DNA of 64,000 bases, taken from Aeromonas finlandensis. GTDB taxonomy: Bacteria; Pseudomonadota; Gammaproteobacteria; Enterobacterales; Aeromonadaceae. Position numbers and translations under genes: made by a program. Below the pieces are notes generated by a model, which had not been told where the DNA came from, did no database searches, and saw only the letters and a list, made by a program, of their open reading frames with translations. The stretch is from positions 1-64,000 of the forward strand of contig NZ_JRGK01000026.1 in assembly GCF_000764645.1 (NCBI RefSeq). The letters run 5' to 3'. This document shows, piece by piece, positions 53,571 to 63,180 of the stretch (the first letter of the stretch is position 1; each line of letters begins with the position of its first letter).

Positions 53571-54476
53571 TCATGCAGCCTGTGGATCCAGCAGCCAGTC
53601 GAGGATCCGGGGAAAGTGATCCTCCTGCGCCTGCGGAGCAGTCAGCATGTTGATGTGGTCGTAATCGAGCCGGTTGCCGTTGTCCCGCCCCAATCGGGTG
53701 TGGCGAGTGGTCGACCCCATCTCGTCGCTGAAACGGCGCACGTCGGTCGGGTGCCCCAGCACCTTGTCCGCTTTGGCCGAAATCATCCAGAGCGGTGGCC
53801 AGTTGACCCGCGCCGCCGCTTCGTCATAGGCAAAACCGTCGTGAGGATCCCGCCAGGGACCGCACTTGACCCAGGGGATGGTCTCCTGCAGATAGCGCAG
53901 CGGTTCGTCATCGGCACCGATCTTCAGATTGCGAGCTGCCAGAAAACCGCGGCGGCGCGCCAACCAGGGGGCCAGCCGGTTCCAGATCAGATCCACCTTC
54001 AGCCAACGCTCGGGATTGTGCACCGACACGCCGCGCTTGGTGCCAAAGAACAGCAGACTGGCCACCTGATCCGCCAGCTCGGGGAAGCGTACCAGGGTCG
54101 ACGCCATGATGACACCGCCCCAGGAGTGGGCCACCCAGTGCACCTTGAAGCCGTGATGGCGCTCGGCCATCCAGCGGTGCAGGGCAGGGAGATCCTCGGT
54201 GATCAGTTCGTGCTGACCATGTTCGGCCTGCTCGGCAATGGCCGGGGTGCTGAGCCCCCGCCCACGCAAATCAGCCACATAGACCTGATAACCGTGGCGG
54301 GCCAGAAAGCAGGCCAGCCCCTTGCCAGACTCGGTGTAGAAGATCCGGCCATTCTCGATGGCACCATGCACCATCAGGATCGGCTCGCCATGTACGGCGA
54401 CCCGGGGTTTGATGTGGCGCACATGCAGTTGATGGGCGCCGCAGGGGATAAACAGGGATTGCTGCAACAATTCCAT
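53571..54476 (-). CDS. Alpha/beta hydrolase
   Basis: 301-residue alpha/beta-hydrolase fold protein. The oxyanion HGAIENG, the nucleophile elbow VAHSWGGV (AxSxG variant), an Asp in SAKADKVLG and His in DYDHINML form the triad. VADLRGRGLS is the strand-4 turn. The substrate (ester, lipid or peptide) is unknown. ATG 54476 lies after GGAGGAAACC; the longer frame overlaps serB out of frame. It is 28 bp downstream of the serB stop and probably co-transcribed. Confidence 0.83.
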   Translation of the reverse strand: MELLQQSLFIPCGAHQLHVRHIKPRVAVHGEPILMVHGAIENGRIFYTESGKGLACFLARHGYQVYVADLRGRGLSTPAIAEQAEHGQHELITEDLPALHRWMAERHHGFKVHWVAHSWGGVIMASTLVRFPELADQVASLLFFGTKRGVSVHNPERWLKVDLIWNRLAPWLARRRGFLAARNLKIGADDEPLRYLQETIPWVKCGPWRDPHDGFAYDEAAARVNWPPLWMISAKADKVLGHPTDVRRFSDEMGSTTRHTRLGRDNGNRLDYDHINMLTAPQAQEDHFPRILDWLLDPQAA

Positions 54477-54504
54477 TTTTATTGGTTTCCTCCATGAAAC
54501 AATA

Positions 54505-55515
54505 TCAGGGGCGATCCCAGCGCCGCTCGCTGCACGCCCGTGCCGCAAGCAGGCAGATAACTCCTTCCAGATCGTGATGGTTGAGCGTCGCAGCCGCCTG
54601 CGCCCGCACCAGCGGTTTGGCGTGAATCGCAATGCCAAGGCCCGCCACCCCCATCATCTTGAGATCGTTGGCACCATCGCCGATGGCCACGGTCTGGGCG
54701 GCAGCAATGCCGTACTCCTGCGCCAACTGCTGCAACACCTCGGCCTTGACGCTGGCATCGACGATGCGCCCACTCACCTTGCCGGTCAGCAGCCCCCCCT
54801 CCACCGCCAGCTCGTTGGCGAAGATGGCGTCGAGTCCGAGCGCCTGCTGCAGCTCGCCAGCAAAACGGGTAAATCCCCCCGAGGCGATCGCCACCTTCCA
54901 ACCCGCCCCCTTGAGGGTATCGACCATCAGCTGCAAGCCGGGCATCCAGGGCATATTGGCCGCGACCTCGTCGAGAATGGTGACCGGCGCTCCTGCCAGC
55001 AGGGCCACCCGGTTGCGCAGGCTGTCGGAGAACTCCAACTTGCCCTGCATGGCCGCCGCCGTTACCGCCGCCACCTGCTCGCCCACCCCGGCAAGCCGGG
55101 CAATCTCGTCGATACACTCGATGCGGATCGCCGTGGAGTCCATGTCCATCACCAGCAGGCCGGGCTCGCTCAGGGTCGGCAGCGCGGGCAAGTGGCAGAG
55201 ATCGATCTCCCACTCACCGCCCTTGAGCACGGCCACCAGCTCGGGGGAGAAGCGATCGCAACCAAGCAGCAGCAGCGGTACGCCCGCCACCTCGGTCGCC
55301 GGATAGAGGGTCGCCGCCACCCCATACTCTGCCAGCAGGGGAGCCAGCGCAGTCAGCGAAGTCGATCCCAGCCCCTTGCCAAACAGCACCAGCCAGCCGC
55401 CAGCCAACGGGATCTCTGCCGGTTGCAACGCATCAACATTGAGTTGCCAACAGGGCGAGCCGGACAACAACGCGGGCCAATCGGACAACAGAGGGGGGAG
55501 TCGGGACAACAACAT
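54505..55515 (-). CDS. serB: Phosphoserine phosphatase
   Basis: 336-residue SerB, the final step in serine synthesis. HAD motifs: MDMDSTAI (DxDxS), SGGFTRFAG (motif II) and GDGANDLKMM (motif IV). The N-terminal 100 residues are the SerB-specific regulatory region. ATG 55515 gives MLLSRLPPLL after AAGGAAGGCG; the longer upstream frame crosses the divergent smp start and is not coding. SerB and smp are divergent as in E. coli. Confidence 0.95.
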   Translation of the reverse strand: MLLSRLPPLLSDWPALLSGSPCWQLNVDALQPAEIPLAGGWLVLFGKGLGSTSLTALAPLLAEYGVAATLYPATEVAGVPLLLLGCDRFSPELVAVLKGGEWEIDLCHLPALPTLSEPGLLVMDMDSTAIRIECIDEIARLAGVGEQVAAVTAAAMQGKLEFSDSLRNRVALLAGAPVTILDEVAANMPWMPGLQLMVDTLKGAGWKVAIASGGFTRFAGELQQALGLDAIFANELAVEGGLLTGKVSGRIVDASVKAEVLQQLAQEYGIAAAQTVAIGDGANDLKMMGVAGLGIAIHAKPLVRAQAAATLNHHDLEGVICLLAARACSERRWDRP

Positions 55516-55635
55516 AAGGGATACGCCTTCCTTGGTGATCAGGGGGTTAACAATGCTGGCCCAGAGTAGCGTATTGCTTTTTGTACAGGCAAGCGCCAAG
55601 ATCCGGCCACCCCTTGTCACCATGAGGCCTCGCGC

Positions 55636-56247
55636 TTGCAGCGTCATCTCCCCATCAAACGTGTTCTCAGCCTGGCTGCCGGTATCCTGCTCGGATGCTG
55701 GGTGCTCGGCGTGCTCATCCATATGCAGCGGGAAAGCCAGGCGGCACTGCACAGCGAGGCGCGTAACCGGGCGCAGGCACTGGTAGCCTATGCCGCCCGC
55801 GATATGAAACGCTGGATCAAGGAGGAGAAGAGCAGCGAGCTGGAGCGGCTGGCGCGGGATCTGGCGGCAGAGCCGGAGATCCTCGATGCCACCCTCTATG
55901 ACGGGCGCGGCATTCCCCTCGCCCAGTCGGAACAGGCAGTGCCGCTGGATAGCCTGCTGCCCATCGGCAGCGGTAACAAGTCACTGCCGGAGCAGGGCAA
56001 GGGACGGGTCCAGTTCGTACAGGAGATCAGGGATGGCGAGCTGACCATCGGCTTCCTGCGCATCACCCTGGAAGAGCAGCAGATGCTGGCGGGTAAGAGT
56101 ACCCGGCTCAAGGTGGCGCAGGAGAAGCAGCAGCTGATGCTGCTGGTCGCCCTGCTGGCCGGAGTGCTCATCTCCTACGGCGTGCGCCGTAACTACATGC
56201 GGGTGCGCAAACACAAGAAAAAGAGCAAACCGACCGATCAGCCGTAG
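55636..56247 (+). CDS. smp: SMP-family membrane protein (YtjB)
   Basis: 203-residue inner-membrane protein. TM1 is RVLSLAAGILLGCWVLGVLI and TM2 is LMLLVALLAGVLISYGV, enclosing a periplasmic alpha/beta domain with LDATLYDGRGIPLAQ; the C-terminus is strongly basic (RKHKKKSK). It starts with TTG after ATGAGG; no ATG in frame lies nearby. Genomic position divergent from serB is the same as E. coli smp. The function is unknown. Confidence 0.87.
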   Translation: MQRHLPIKRVLSLAAGILLGCWVLGVLIHMQRESQAALHSEARNRAQALVAYAARDMKRWIKEEKSSELERLARDLAAEPEILDATLYDGRGIPLAQSEQAVPLDSLLPIGSGNKSLPEQGKGRVQFVQEIRDGELTIGFLRITLEEQQMLAGKSTRLKVAQEKQQLMLLVALLAGVLISYGVRRNYMRVRKHKKKSKPTDQP

Positions 56248-56311
56248 ACCGGCGTCGATCCCCCTGCCACCTTGTATATACCCATGAGGGTAGAACCCGC
56301 AGGAGAGCTGC

Positions 56312-58177
56312 ATGATTGCCCCTACTTTGCCCGTGGATGAAGAGAGTCGGCTGGCACGGCTGCGGATCCTCGGGCTGCTCGATCGCGAACCCATCGACCA
56401 TCTGGATCGCCTGACCCGCCTCATCAGCCGCCATTTCGCTCTGCCCGTGACGCTGGTCTCCCTGACCGATGCAGACCGCCAGTGGTTTTTGGCCCGCACC
56501 GGCATCCCACTGTGCGAGATTGGCCGGGATATCTCCTTCTGCGGTCATGCCATTTTGCAGCCCGGCATCATGCAGGTGCCGGATGCCCGCCTCGATCCCC
56601 GCTTTGCCGACAATCCGCTGGTGATCGGGCCACCCCACGTGGTCTTCTACGCTGGCCGCCCCCTGCGGGCGCTGGATGGGGTGGTACTCGGCACCCTCTG
56701 TCTGGTAGACAGCAAGCCGCGCCACCTGGACGAGCTCCAGTGTCAGGATCTCGATGACTTCGGCCTGCTGGTGGAGAACACCCTGCACGACCTCGAGCGA
56801 CGCCATCAGGTGCGCAGCCTCAGCAATGTGCTGGAAGATCAGGAACATCTCTTTACCCAGACCTTCAACCAGTCGGCGGTCGGCATGGCCCTCTCCTCGC
56901 TGGAGGGGGTCTGGCTCAAAACCAATCCGGGGTTGCAACAGCTGCTCGGTTATCACGAACAGGAGATGCTGGGTCGCACCTGGCAGACCATGACCCACCC
57001 CGAGGATCTGGCACAGGAGCTGCCACTCTTTCAGGCACTGCTCGCTGGCCAGCGCCAGCACTACCGGCTGGAGAAGCGGATGTTTCGGGCCGACGGCACC
57101 CTCTGCTGGGTGCAACTGAACGTGACACTGTGTAGAAGTCGCACCGCCGCACCTCACCTGATCGCCGTGTTTGCCGACCTTACCGAGCGCAAACAGGCCG
57201 AGGAAAAACTGCTGCAGCTGCAGTTAGGGCTGGCGATGCAGGTGCGGGATCGCACCCGCGAACTGTCGGCCACCGTCGACCAACTGCACCGCGCCATGGG
57301 AGAGAGCGAGCGCAACCGCGCCCGGCTGCGCGCTATCACCGACGGTTTGCCAGTCACCATCAGCATGGTCTCTCCCGAAGGGCGCTACCTGTTTGCCAAT
57401 CAGGCCTATTGCCACTATTTCGGGCTCGACCCAACCCGCATGCTCGAGATGAGCGTGCGGGAGGTGATCGGTGAAGCGTCCTATGCACTGGCCATGAGCC
57501 ATCTGGCCCGGGCGCAGGCAGGGGAGCAGGTGAGTTTCGAGAACCGCTTTGAGCTGCCCATCGGCCCACGGGATCTGCAGATCACCATGATCCCGAGTCA
57601 GGGAGATGAGCCGGGCGTCTATATCCTGGGGACCGACATTACCGAGTTCAAAGCCCTGCAGAGCCAGCTTGAGCATGAGGCCACCCATGACCTGCTCACC
57701 GGCCTGCCTAACCGCCGAGCCTTCACCCTGCGTCTGAGCCGTGAGCTGGCGCGGGTACACCATGACGGGGGGGCGATCGGCCTGCTGTTTCTCGATCTGG
57801 ATGGTTTCAAGGCGATCAACGACCAACTGGGGCACCATGTAGGGGATGCCCTGCTGCATCGCTTCGCCAACGTGCTTTGCGCCCAAGTGCGCCCCGGCGA
57901 CATGGTGGCCCGCCTCGCTGGCGACGAGTTCACCATCATTCTGCCAGCCTTGACCCACCCGGAGCAGGAGCTCCCTGCCCTCTGTGAACGGCTGCTGGCC
58001 GCCATGGCGGAACCGTGGGATGTGGCCGGCCACCAGCTACCGCTGGCGGGCAGCATCGGTGGCGCCCTCTGCCACTCAGGCCAGCCCTGCCATATCGACG
58101 AGCTGCTGAACCGCGCCGACGCGGCCATGTATCGGGCCAAGATGGCGGGCAAGGGGCGCTTTTCCCTCGACCTCTGA
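56312..58177 (+). CDS. GAF-PAS-PAS-GGDEF diguanylate cyclase
   Basis: 621-residue soluble signalling protein. A GAF domain (about 10-165; VSLTDADRQWFLARTGI and ISFCGHAILQ), a PAS domain (about 180-295) with PAC segment ending VFADLTERKQAEE, a coiled-coil linker, a second PAS (about 335-445) and a GGDEF domain (455-621; LLTGLPNRRA, FLDLDGFKAIND). The active-site loop reads AGDEF (536-540), a variant known to be active in some cyclases. The RPGD inhibitory site is 5 residues before. No membrane segment, so it probably senses a cytosolic cue. Confidence 0.9.
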   Translation: MIAPTLPVDEESRLARLRILGLLDREPIDHLDRLTRLISRHFALPVTLVSLTDADRQWFLARTGIPLCEIGRDISFCGHAILQPGIMQVPDARLDPRFADNPLVIGPPHVVFYAGRPLRALDGVVLGTLCLVDSKPRHLDELQCQDLDDFGLLVENTLHDLERRHQVRSLSNVLEDQEHLFTQTFNQSAVGMALSSLEGVWLKTNPGLQQLLGYHEQEMLGRTWQTMTHPEDLAQELPLFQALLAGQRQHYRLEKRMFRADGTLCWVQLNVTLCRSRTAAPHLIAVFADLTERKQAEEKLLQLQLGLAMQVRDRTRELSATVDQLHRAMGESERNRARLRAITDGLPVTISMVSPEGRYLFANQAYCHYFGLDPTRMLEMSVREVIGEASYALAMSHLARAQAGEQVSFENRFELPIGPRDLQITMIPSQGDEPGVYILGTDITEFKALQSQLEHEATHDLLTGLPNRRAFTLRLSRELARVHHDGGAIGLLFLDLDGFKAINDQLGHHVGDALLHRFANVLCAQVRPGDMVARLAGDEFTIILPALTHPEQELPALCERLLAAMAEPWDVAGHQLPLAGSIGGALCHSGQPCHIDELLNRADAAMYRAKMAGKGRFSLDL

Positions 58178-58204
58178 CCTTCCACTTCCTGGCTCAGAAA
58201 TGCA

Positions 58205-58234
58205 AAACGGCGGCCCGCAGGCCGCCGCTTTTAT
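58205..58234. terminator. Bidirectional hairpin between the GGDEF gene and deoD
   Basis: CGGCGGCC-CGCA-GGCCGCCG, followed by CTTTTATT on the plus strand and TTTTGCA on the minus strand. Confidence 0.8.
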
Positions 58235-58260
58235 TCCACTTGTCATTCCACTACGACAGA

Positions 58261-58977
58261 TTACTTGTCGCCCAGCAGGACGGAGTCCAGCGCGATCTCG
58301 ATCATGTCGTTGAAGGTCAGCTGACGCTCTTCGGCAGTGGTCTGCTCACCGGTACGGATATGGTCGGAAACGGTACAGATGGTCAGTGCCTTGGCACCGT
58401 ACTCTGCGGCCACGCCATAGATACCGGCGGCTTCCATCTCGACACCCAGGATGCCGTATTTTTCCATGACGTCGAACATGGAGGGATCCGGGGTGTAGAA
58501 CAGGTCGGCGGAGAAGATGTTACCAACGCGCACCGGAGTGCCCTTGTTCTTGGCAGCTTGCACGGCATTGGCAACCAGGTCGAAGTCGGCGATGGCTGCG
58601 AAGTCGTGATCTTTGAAACGCAGACGGTTTACTTTGGAGTCGGTGCAGGCACCCATACCGATCACCACGTCACGCAGTTTCACATCTTCACGCACGGCAC
58701 CGCAGGAGCCCACGCGGATCAGGGTCTTCACACCGTAATCGGTGATCAGCTCTTTTGCGTAGATGGAGCAGGACGGGATACCCATGCCGTGGCCCATGAC
58801 GGAGATACGACGGCCCTTGTAGGTACCGGTAAAGCCGAACATGTTGCGCACGTCGCAGATCTGTTCGACGTTCTCCAGGAAAGTTTCAGCGATGTACTTG
58901 GCGCGCAGGGGGTCACCCGGCATCAGCACGGTATCAGCAAAAGCGCCATCTTTCGCATTAATATGGGGAGTTGCCAT
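58261..58977 (-). CDS. deoD: Purine nucleoside phosphorylase, DeoD-type
   Basis: 238 residues, E. coli-like hexameric [31 protein letters not shown] phosphate-binding strand, [13 protein letters not shown] (ribose-contacting Met-Glu) and [10 protein letters not shown] with the catalytic Asp are present. It cleaves purine (deoxy)nucleosides to base and (deoxy)ribose-1-phosphate. Last gene of the deoCABD operon; 75 bp after deoB with a hairpin in the gap. Confidence 0.97.
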   Translation of the reverse strand: MATPHINAKDGAFADTVLMPGDPLRAKYIAETFLENVEQICDVRNMFGFTGTYKGRRISVMGHGMGIPSCSIYAKELITDYGVKTLIRVGSCGAVREDVKLRDVVIGMGACTDSKVNRLRFKDHDFAAIADFDLVANAVQAAKNKGTPVRVGNIFSADLFYTPDPSMFDVMEKYGILGVEMEAAGIYGVAAEYGAKALTICTVSDHIRTGEQTTAEERQLTFNDMIEIALDSVLLGDK

Positions 58978-59023
58978 TCTCTTGATTCCTTCACACAGGT
59001 TGAGTTTTATTGTTTTATAAATT

Positions 59024-59045
59024 GCCCGCCGCCGAAGTGGCGGGC
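59024..59045 (-). promoter_or_regulatory. Hairpin between deoB and deoD
   Basis: GCCCGCC-ACTTCGGC-GGCGGGC on the minus strand, followed by AATTTATAAAAC. Possible RNA-processing or attenuation element just beyond the deoB stop. Confidence 0.45.
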
Positions 59046-59052
59046 GGGGAAA

Positions 59053-60261
59053 TTACAGGAAACTGCTACCGTATTCCAGTTTCGGCAGACCATGGTACGC
59101 CGCAATGCTCTGGCCGATATCGGCAAAGGTTTCGCGACGACCGACGGAACCGGCCTTGACCGGCTTGCCGAAGAACAGCACCGGAATGTATTCACGGGTG
59201 TGGTCGGTGCCACCCCAGGTCGGGTCACAGCCGTGGTCAGCGGTCAGCACCACGACGTCGCCATCTTGCAGCAGGGCGAACAGCTCCGGCAAGCGCGCAT
59301 CGAAATACTCCAGCGCCTCGGCGTAGCCCTTCACGTCACGACGGTGGCCGTAGGAGGAATCAAAGTCGACGAAGTTGGTAAAGACGATGGTGTTGTCACC
59401 GGCCGCTTTCACCTCTTCCAGAGTACGGTCCCACAACTCAACCAGACCTGTACCCTTCACCTTCTTGGTGATGCCCTGCTCGGCATAGATGTCGGCGATC
59501 TTGCCGATGGAGACCACCTGGCCACCCGCATCTTTCATGTAGTCGAGCACGGTCGGTGCCGGCGGCAGCACGGAGTAGTCGTGACGGTTGCCGGTACGTT
59601 TGAAGTTGCCCTTGCCAGTGCCCACGAACGGACGCGCGATGACGCGGCCAATGTTGTAGGGCTCCAGCAGCTCGCGCACGATGTGGCACAGCTCATAGAG
59701 CTTCTCGAGGCCGTAGGTCTCTTCGTGGCAGGCAATCTGGAACACGGAGTCGGCAGAGGTGTAGAGGATCGGCTTGCCGGTGCGCATATGCTCTTCACCG
59801 AGATCGTCCAGCACCTGGGTACCGGAGGCGTGGCAGTTGCCCAGATAACCCGGCAGGCCAGCCTTCTCCACGATGGCGTCCAGCAGCTCCTGCGGGAAGC
59901 TGTTGGAATGATCCTTGAAGTAGCCCCACTCGAACAGCACGGGCACACCGGCGATCTCCCAGTGGCCGGACGGGGTGTCCTTGCCGGAGGAGAGCTCCTG
60001 GGCAAAGCCGTAGGCACCGACTACATCGATATCTTTCTTCAGCCCTTCCGGGAAGTAGCCGGACGCCTGCTCGCAGGCGTGGCCCAGACCCAGCTTGTTG
60101 AGGTTTGGCAGATTGAGGGCACCACGGCCTTCAATTTCACCCGCCGCACACGCTTTGGCGATATGGCCAAGGGTGTTGGCGCCCACATCTCCGAATTTGT
60201 CGGCGTCGGCAGCAGCGCCAATACCGAAAGAGTCCATCATCAGAATAAAAGTACGTTTCAT
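59053..60261 (-). CDS. deoB: Phosphopentomutase
   Basis: 402-residue DeoB, an alkaline-phosphatase-fold enzyme interconverting (deoxy)ribose 1- and 5-phosphates. [20 protein letters not shown] with the metal-binding Asp, the phosphorylated Thr in [11 protein letters not shown], and [13 protein letters not shown] with further metal ligands are present. It links PNP and thymidine phosphorylase products to DeoC. It starts 14 bp after the deoA stop. Confidence 0.97.
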   Translation of the reverse strand: MKRTFILMMDSFGIGAAADADKFGDVGANTLGHIAKACAAGEIEGRGALNLPNLNKLGLGHACEQASGYFPEGLKKDIDVVGAYGFAQELSSGKDTPSGHWEIAGVPVLFEWGYFKDHSNSFPQELLDAIVEKAGLPGYLGNCHASGTQVLDDLGEEHMRTGKPILYTSADSVFQIACHEETYGLEKLYELCHIVRELLEPYNIGRVIARPFVGTGKGNFKRTGNRHDYSVLPPAPTVLDYMKDAGGQVVSIGKIADIYAEQGITKKVKGTGLVELWDRTLEEVKAAGDNTIVFTNFVDFDSSYGHRRDVKGYAEALEYFDARLPELFALLQDGDVVVLTADHGCDPTWGGTDHTREYIPVLFFGKPVKAGSVGRRETFADIGQSIAAYHGLPKLEYGSSFL

Positions 60262-60275
60262 GGGTCTTCCCCTTG

Positions 60276-61607
60276 TTACAAATCAGCCAAGGTGATGCGG
60301 CGGTACACTTCAGGCAGTGCTTCCGGCTGCTCGTCACCAATCTGGACAGCAGCCTGCACCATGCTGGCAGCCTGAGCATATTGCTCTTCCGTCTGAGCGT
60401 GGATCATGGCGATCGGCTTGTCAGCATCGACGCGTTGACCCAGGCGGATAAAGTCGGTCAGACCGACCGCATAATCGAGTTTGTCACCGGCAGCGCGGCG
60501 ACCGCCGCCCATGGCCACCACGGCCAAGCCCACTTCACGGGTATTCATGGCGGTCACGAAACCGCTGTTGGCCGCGAATACCGGGCGCACGATGGCAGCC
60601 TTCGGCAGGTGGTGATCATAACGTTCCATAAAGTCGGACGGACCACCGAGGCCGGTTACCATGCGGCCGAAGATCTCGGCAGCCTTGCCGTTGTCCAGTA
60701 CCGCCTGCAGCTTGGCGCGGGCATCACGCTCATCGCTGGCCAGACCGGCAGAGATCAGCATCTCGCAAGCCAGCGCCATGGTCACTGCGTGGATGCGCGG
60801 GTTGCGGTACTCACCGGTCAGGTAACGCACCGCTTCGCGCACTTCCACCGCATTACCGGCGCTGGAGGCCAGAACCTGGTTCATGTCGGTCAGCAGGACG
60901 GAGGTGCGGCAGCCAGCACCGTTGGCCACGGCCACAATGCTCTTGGCCAGCTCTACGGAGGCCTCGAAGGTCGGCATAAAGGCACCGGATCCCACCTTGA
61001 CGTCCATCACCAGAGCTTCAAGCCCGGAGGCAAGCTTCTTGGAGAGGATGGAGCCGGTGATCATGGCGATGGATTCAACAGTCGCAGTGATATCCCGTAC
61101 CGCATAGATGCGCTTGTCAGCCGGGGCCAGATCGCCGGTCTGACCGATGATGGCGACACCCGCCTCTTTCACCACTTTCAGGAAACGATCGTTGTCGACC
61201 GAGGTCTGGTAGCCGGGAATGGCATCCAGCTTGTCCAGCGTACCACCGGTGTGGCCCAGGCCACGGCCGGAGATCATCGGCACGAAACCGCCGCACGCGG
61301 CAACCATTGGGCCAAGCATCAGGGAAACCACATCACCCACACCACCGGTGGAGTGTTTGTCGACAATCGGGCCACCCAGGTTCAGATGATCCCAGGAGAG
61401 CACCATGCCGGAGTCGCGCATGGCACAGGTCAGGGCAACCCGCTCATCCATGGTCATGTCTTTGAAGTAGACCGCCATCGCCAGCGCCGCGATCTGCGCC
61501 TCGCCGATGGTGTTGTTGGTAATGCCCTGAACGAAGAATTGAATTTCTTGGGTACTGAGCGCTTCACCGTTGCGCTTCTTGCGAATAATTTCTTGAGGCA
61601 AAAACAT
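60276..61607 (-). CDS. deoA: Thymidine phosphorylase
   Basis: 443-residue pyrimidine nucleoside phosphorylase. [18 protein letters not shown] carries the phosphate-binding signature, [15 protein letters not shown] is the family PROSITE-like motif, and [12 protein letters not shown] the ligand loop. It splits thymidine and deoxyuridine to base and deoxyribose-1-phosphate. Start ATG follows GGAGGGAATGAAAG. Second gene of deoCABD. Confidence 0.97.
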   Translation of the reverse strand: MFLPQEIIRKKRNGEALSTQEIQFFVQGITNNTIGEAQIAALAMAVYFKDMTMDERVALTCAMRDSGMVLSWDHLNLGGPIVDKHSTGGVGDVVSLMLGPMVAACGGFVPMISGRGLGHTGGTLDKLDAIPGYQTSVDNDRFLKVVKEAGVAIIGQTGDLAPADKRIYAVRDITATVESIAMITGSILSKKLASGLEALVMDVKVGSGAFMPTFEASVELAKSIVAVANGAGCRTSVLLTDMNQVLASSAGNAVEVREAVRYLTGEYRNPRIHAVTMALACEMLISAGLASDERDARAKLQAVLDNGKAAEIFGRMVTGLGGPSDFMERYDHHLPKAAIVRPVFAANSGFVTAMNTREVGLAVVAMGGGRRAAGDKLDYAVGLTDFIRLGQRVDADKPIAMIHAQTEEQYAQAASMVQAAVQIGDEQPEALPEVYRRITLADL

Positions 61608-61684
61608 CTTTCATTCCCTCCGCCATCGCTGGCGTAAAACAAGCCTGAATCCTTGCCCGCGCACCTCATGGTGGGGGCTTAACA

Positions 61685-61703
61685 GGGCGGGAGAGTCCCG
61701 CCC
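61685..61703 (-). promoter_or_regulatory. Hairpin between deoC and deoA
   Basis: GGGCGGGA and TCCCGCCC with a 3-base loop, 17 bp after the deoC stop; no T tract, so an RNA-stability or partial-termination element is more likely than a terminator. Confidence 0.4.
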
Positions 61704-61719
61704 TCTCATCAACTTATTA

Positions 61720-62493
61720 TTAGTAACCGCTGGTGTTGGCCGGCTTCTCGCCGTGCCCCAGGGTAGCCAGCAAGCTGGCCAGCAGGCTGGAGGCACCGAA
61801 GCGGAAAGTGCGGGCGGAGACCCAGTCATTGCCGAGGATCTCTTCGGCCATGGCCAGATATTGACCGGCAACGGCTGCGTCTTTCACGCCACCAGCAGGC
61901 TTGAAGCCGACTTTCGGATTCTTGGCCTTGATCACTTCCATCATGATGCGCGCCGCTTCCGGAGTCGCATTGACCGGTACCTTGCCGGTAGAGGTCTTGA
62001 TGAAATCGGCACCGGCATCGATACAGATTTCAGAAGCACGACGGATCAGCGCCTCTTCTTTCAATTCACCGGTTTCGATGATCACTTTCAGCAGCACGTT
62101 GGCGCCACAGGCTTCTTTACAAGCTTTGACCAGATCAAAACCGATCTGTTCATTGCCCGCCATGAAGGCGCGGTACGGGAACACCACGTCCACTTCGTCG
62201 GCACCATAGGCAACGGCAGCACGGGTTTCGGCCACGGCGATCTCGATGTCGTCGTTACCGTGCGGGAAGTTGGTCACGGTCGCGATGCGCACATCGGCAG
62301 CACCGATCTCACGCAGAGTCTTGCGAGCGATAGGGATAAAACGGGGATAGATGCAGACGGCGGCAGTCAGGCCTGCCGGTGACTTGGCCTTGCGGCACAG
62401 GTCGATCACCTTCTGATCGGTGTCATCATCGTTCAGGGTGGTCAGGTCCATCAGGTTCAGGGCGCGCTGGGCGGCCACTTTCAGATCGGTCAT
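61720..62493 (-). CDS. deoC: Deoxyribose-phosphate aldolase
   Basis: 257-residue DERA, a class I aldolase splitting deoxyribose-5-phosphate to glyceraldehyde-3-phosphate and acetaldehyde. [20 protein letters not shown] (Asp), [12 protein letters not shown] (Lys) and [14 protein letters not shown] with the Schiff-base Lys are present; [11 protein letters not shown] has the third lysine. ATG 62493 follows GGAGAATAG; the start four codons upstream is in the ribosome-binding site. First gene of deoCABD. Confidence 0.97.
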   Translation of the reverse strand: MTDLKVAAQRALNLMDLTTLNDDDTDQKVIDLCRKAKSPAGLTAAVCIYPRFIPIARKTLREIGAADVRIATVTNFPHGNDDIEIAVAETRAAVAYGADEVDVVFPYRAFMAGNEQIGFDLVKACKEACGANVLLKVIIETGELKEEALIRRASEICIDAGADFIKTSTGKVPVNATPEAARIMMEVIKAKNPKVGFKPAGGVKDAAVAGQYLAMAEEILGNDWVSARTFRFGASSLLASLLATLGHGEKPANTSGY

Positions 62494-62828
62494 TCTATTC
62501 TCCAAAGTCTCGATTTAATCCAGATAACCGGGCACCACCACAACATCCAGCAAATGAATGGATAGGTGTAGATCCCCAGCTATACGGGAATGGAATTACA
62601 GTGCGAATGCGGAGGCATGACGACTGTAAATAAGGCAAGAGCCCTGTCACTTTCTTACAAAAGTGCGGACTTGGTTCCATGAAGACTTGAGAAAGGCCGA
62701 CAACATCTGACCCGACTTCCCAATCAATTCCATTTGACCGCCAACACCCGATTTCATCGAGTATTAGTCATTGCCAGCACCCTGCTGGCAACGCCTATTT
62801 CAGCCGAGATACCCCCTGTTTGCAAGCC

Positions 62829-62869
62829 GGATTTGCCAATTTCAGAGGTACCTCACATCTGGCAAATCC
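62829..62869. promoter_or_regulatory. Structured element with CRP-like half site upstream of deoC
   Basis: GGATTTGCCA and TGGCAAATCC (10-bp inverted repeat) enclose a palindrome GAGGTACCTC; the central ATTTCAGAGGTACCTCACAT has one good CRP half site (TCACAT). It lies between xapX and deoC. From 62494 to 62828 I see no gene; a short hairpin TTGCCAGCA/TGCTGGCAA is at 62771-62791. Confidence 0.4.
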
Positions 62870-62883
62870 CTGTCAAAAAAACC

Positions 62884-63054
62884 TTACGAAAAGAAGCGAG
62901 TCAGGATCCAGGAGTAGGCCAGCCCCCCCAGATAGACCCCGACGATCCCCATCACCCCGGACAGAACGGGAGGTGCCGGGATCGGCAATTTGAGGAAAGA
63001 AAACAACAAACCGACAATAAAACCAGCAACCATTGCCAGTAGTGCTTCACTCAT
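62884..63054 (-). CDS. XapX-domain small membrane protein
   Basis: 56-residue protein read directly from the minus strand. It begins MSEALLAMVAGFIVGLLF and continues FLKLPIPAPPVLSGVMG, then IVGVYLGGLAYSWI, ending RFFS. Two membrane segments flank the conserved LPIPAPPVLSGVMGI, which is the XapX (DUF1427) signature. The start ATG lacks a strong ribosome-binding site (GGGGGTCGT). XapX proteins are named for xanthosine-related loci; their biochemical function is unknown. The position between nupC and deoC fits a nucleoside link. Confidence 0.82.
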   Translation of the reverse strand: MSEALLAMVAGFIVGLLFSFLKLPIPAPPVLSGVMGIVGVYLGGLAYSWILTRFFS

Positions 63055-63122
63055 ACGACCCCCGAATTGTCCTATTTAAATTATTAGTTTAGATAGGAAA
63101 ACGGTTGTCACTGCTCCATATG

Positions 63123-63152
63123 CCAACGCCACGACTGATGCCGTGGCGTTGG
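63123..63152. terminator. Hairpin after the nupC-like gene
   Basis: CCAACGCCACG and CGTGGCGTTGG, a perfect 11-bp stem with an 8-base loop, 29 bp past the nupC stop. No T tract follows on the minus strand. Confidence 0.55.
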
Positions 63153-63180
63153 TGTTTAACGTCTGTCAATCAGACCCAAA

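Noticed and set aside
58015..60375. 786-codon open frame spanning deoD and deoB on the plus strand
   Set aside because: It crosses two well-supported genes and an intergenic hairpin, and lacks any family similarity.
62734..63042. 102-codon plus-strand frame in the deoC-nupC gap
   Set aside because: It overlaps the well-conserved XapX gene on the other strand and has no ribosome-binding site or recognisable sequence.
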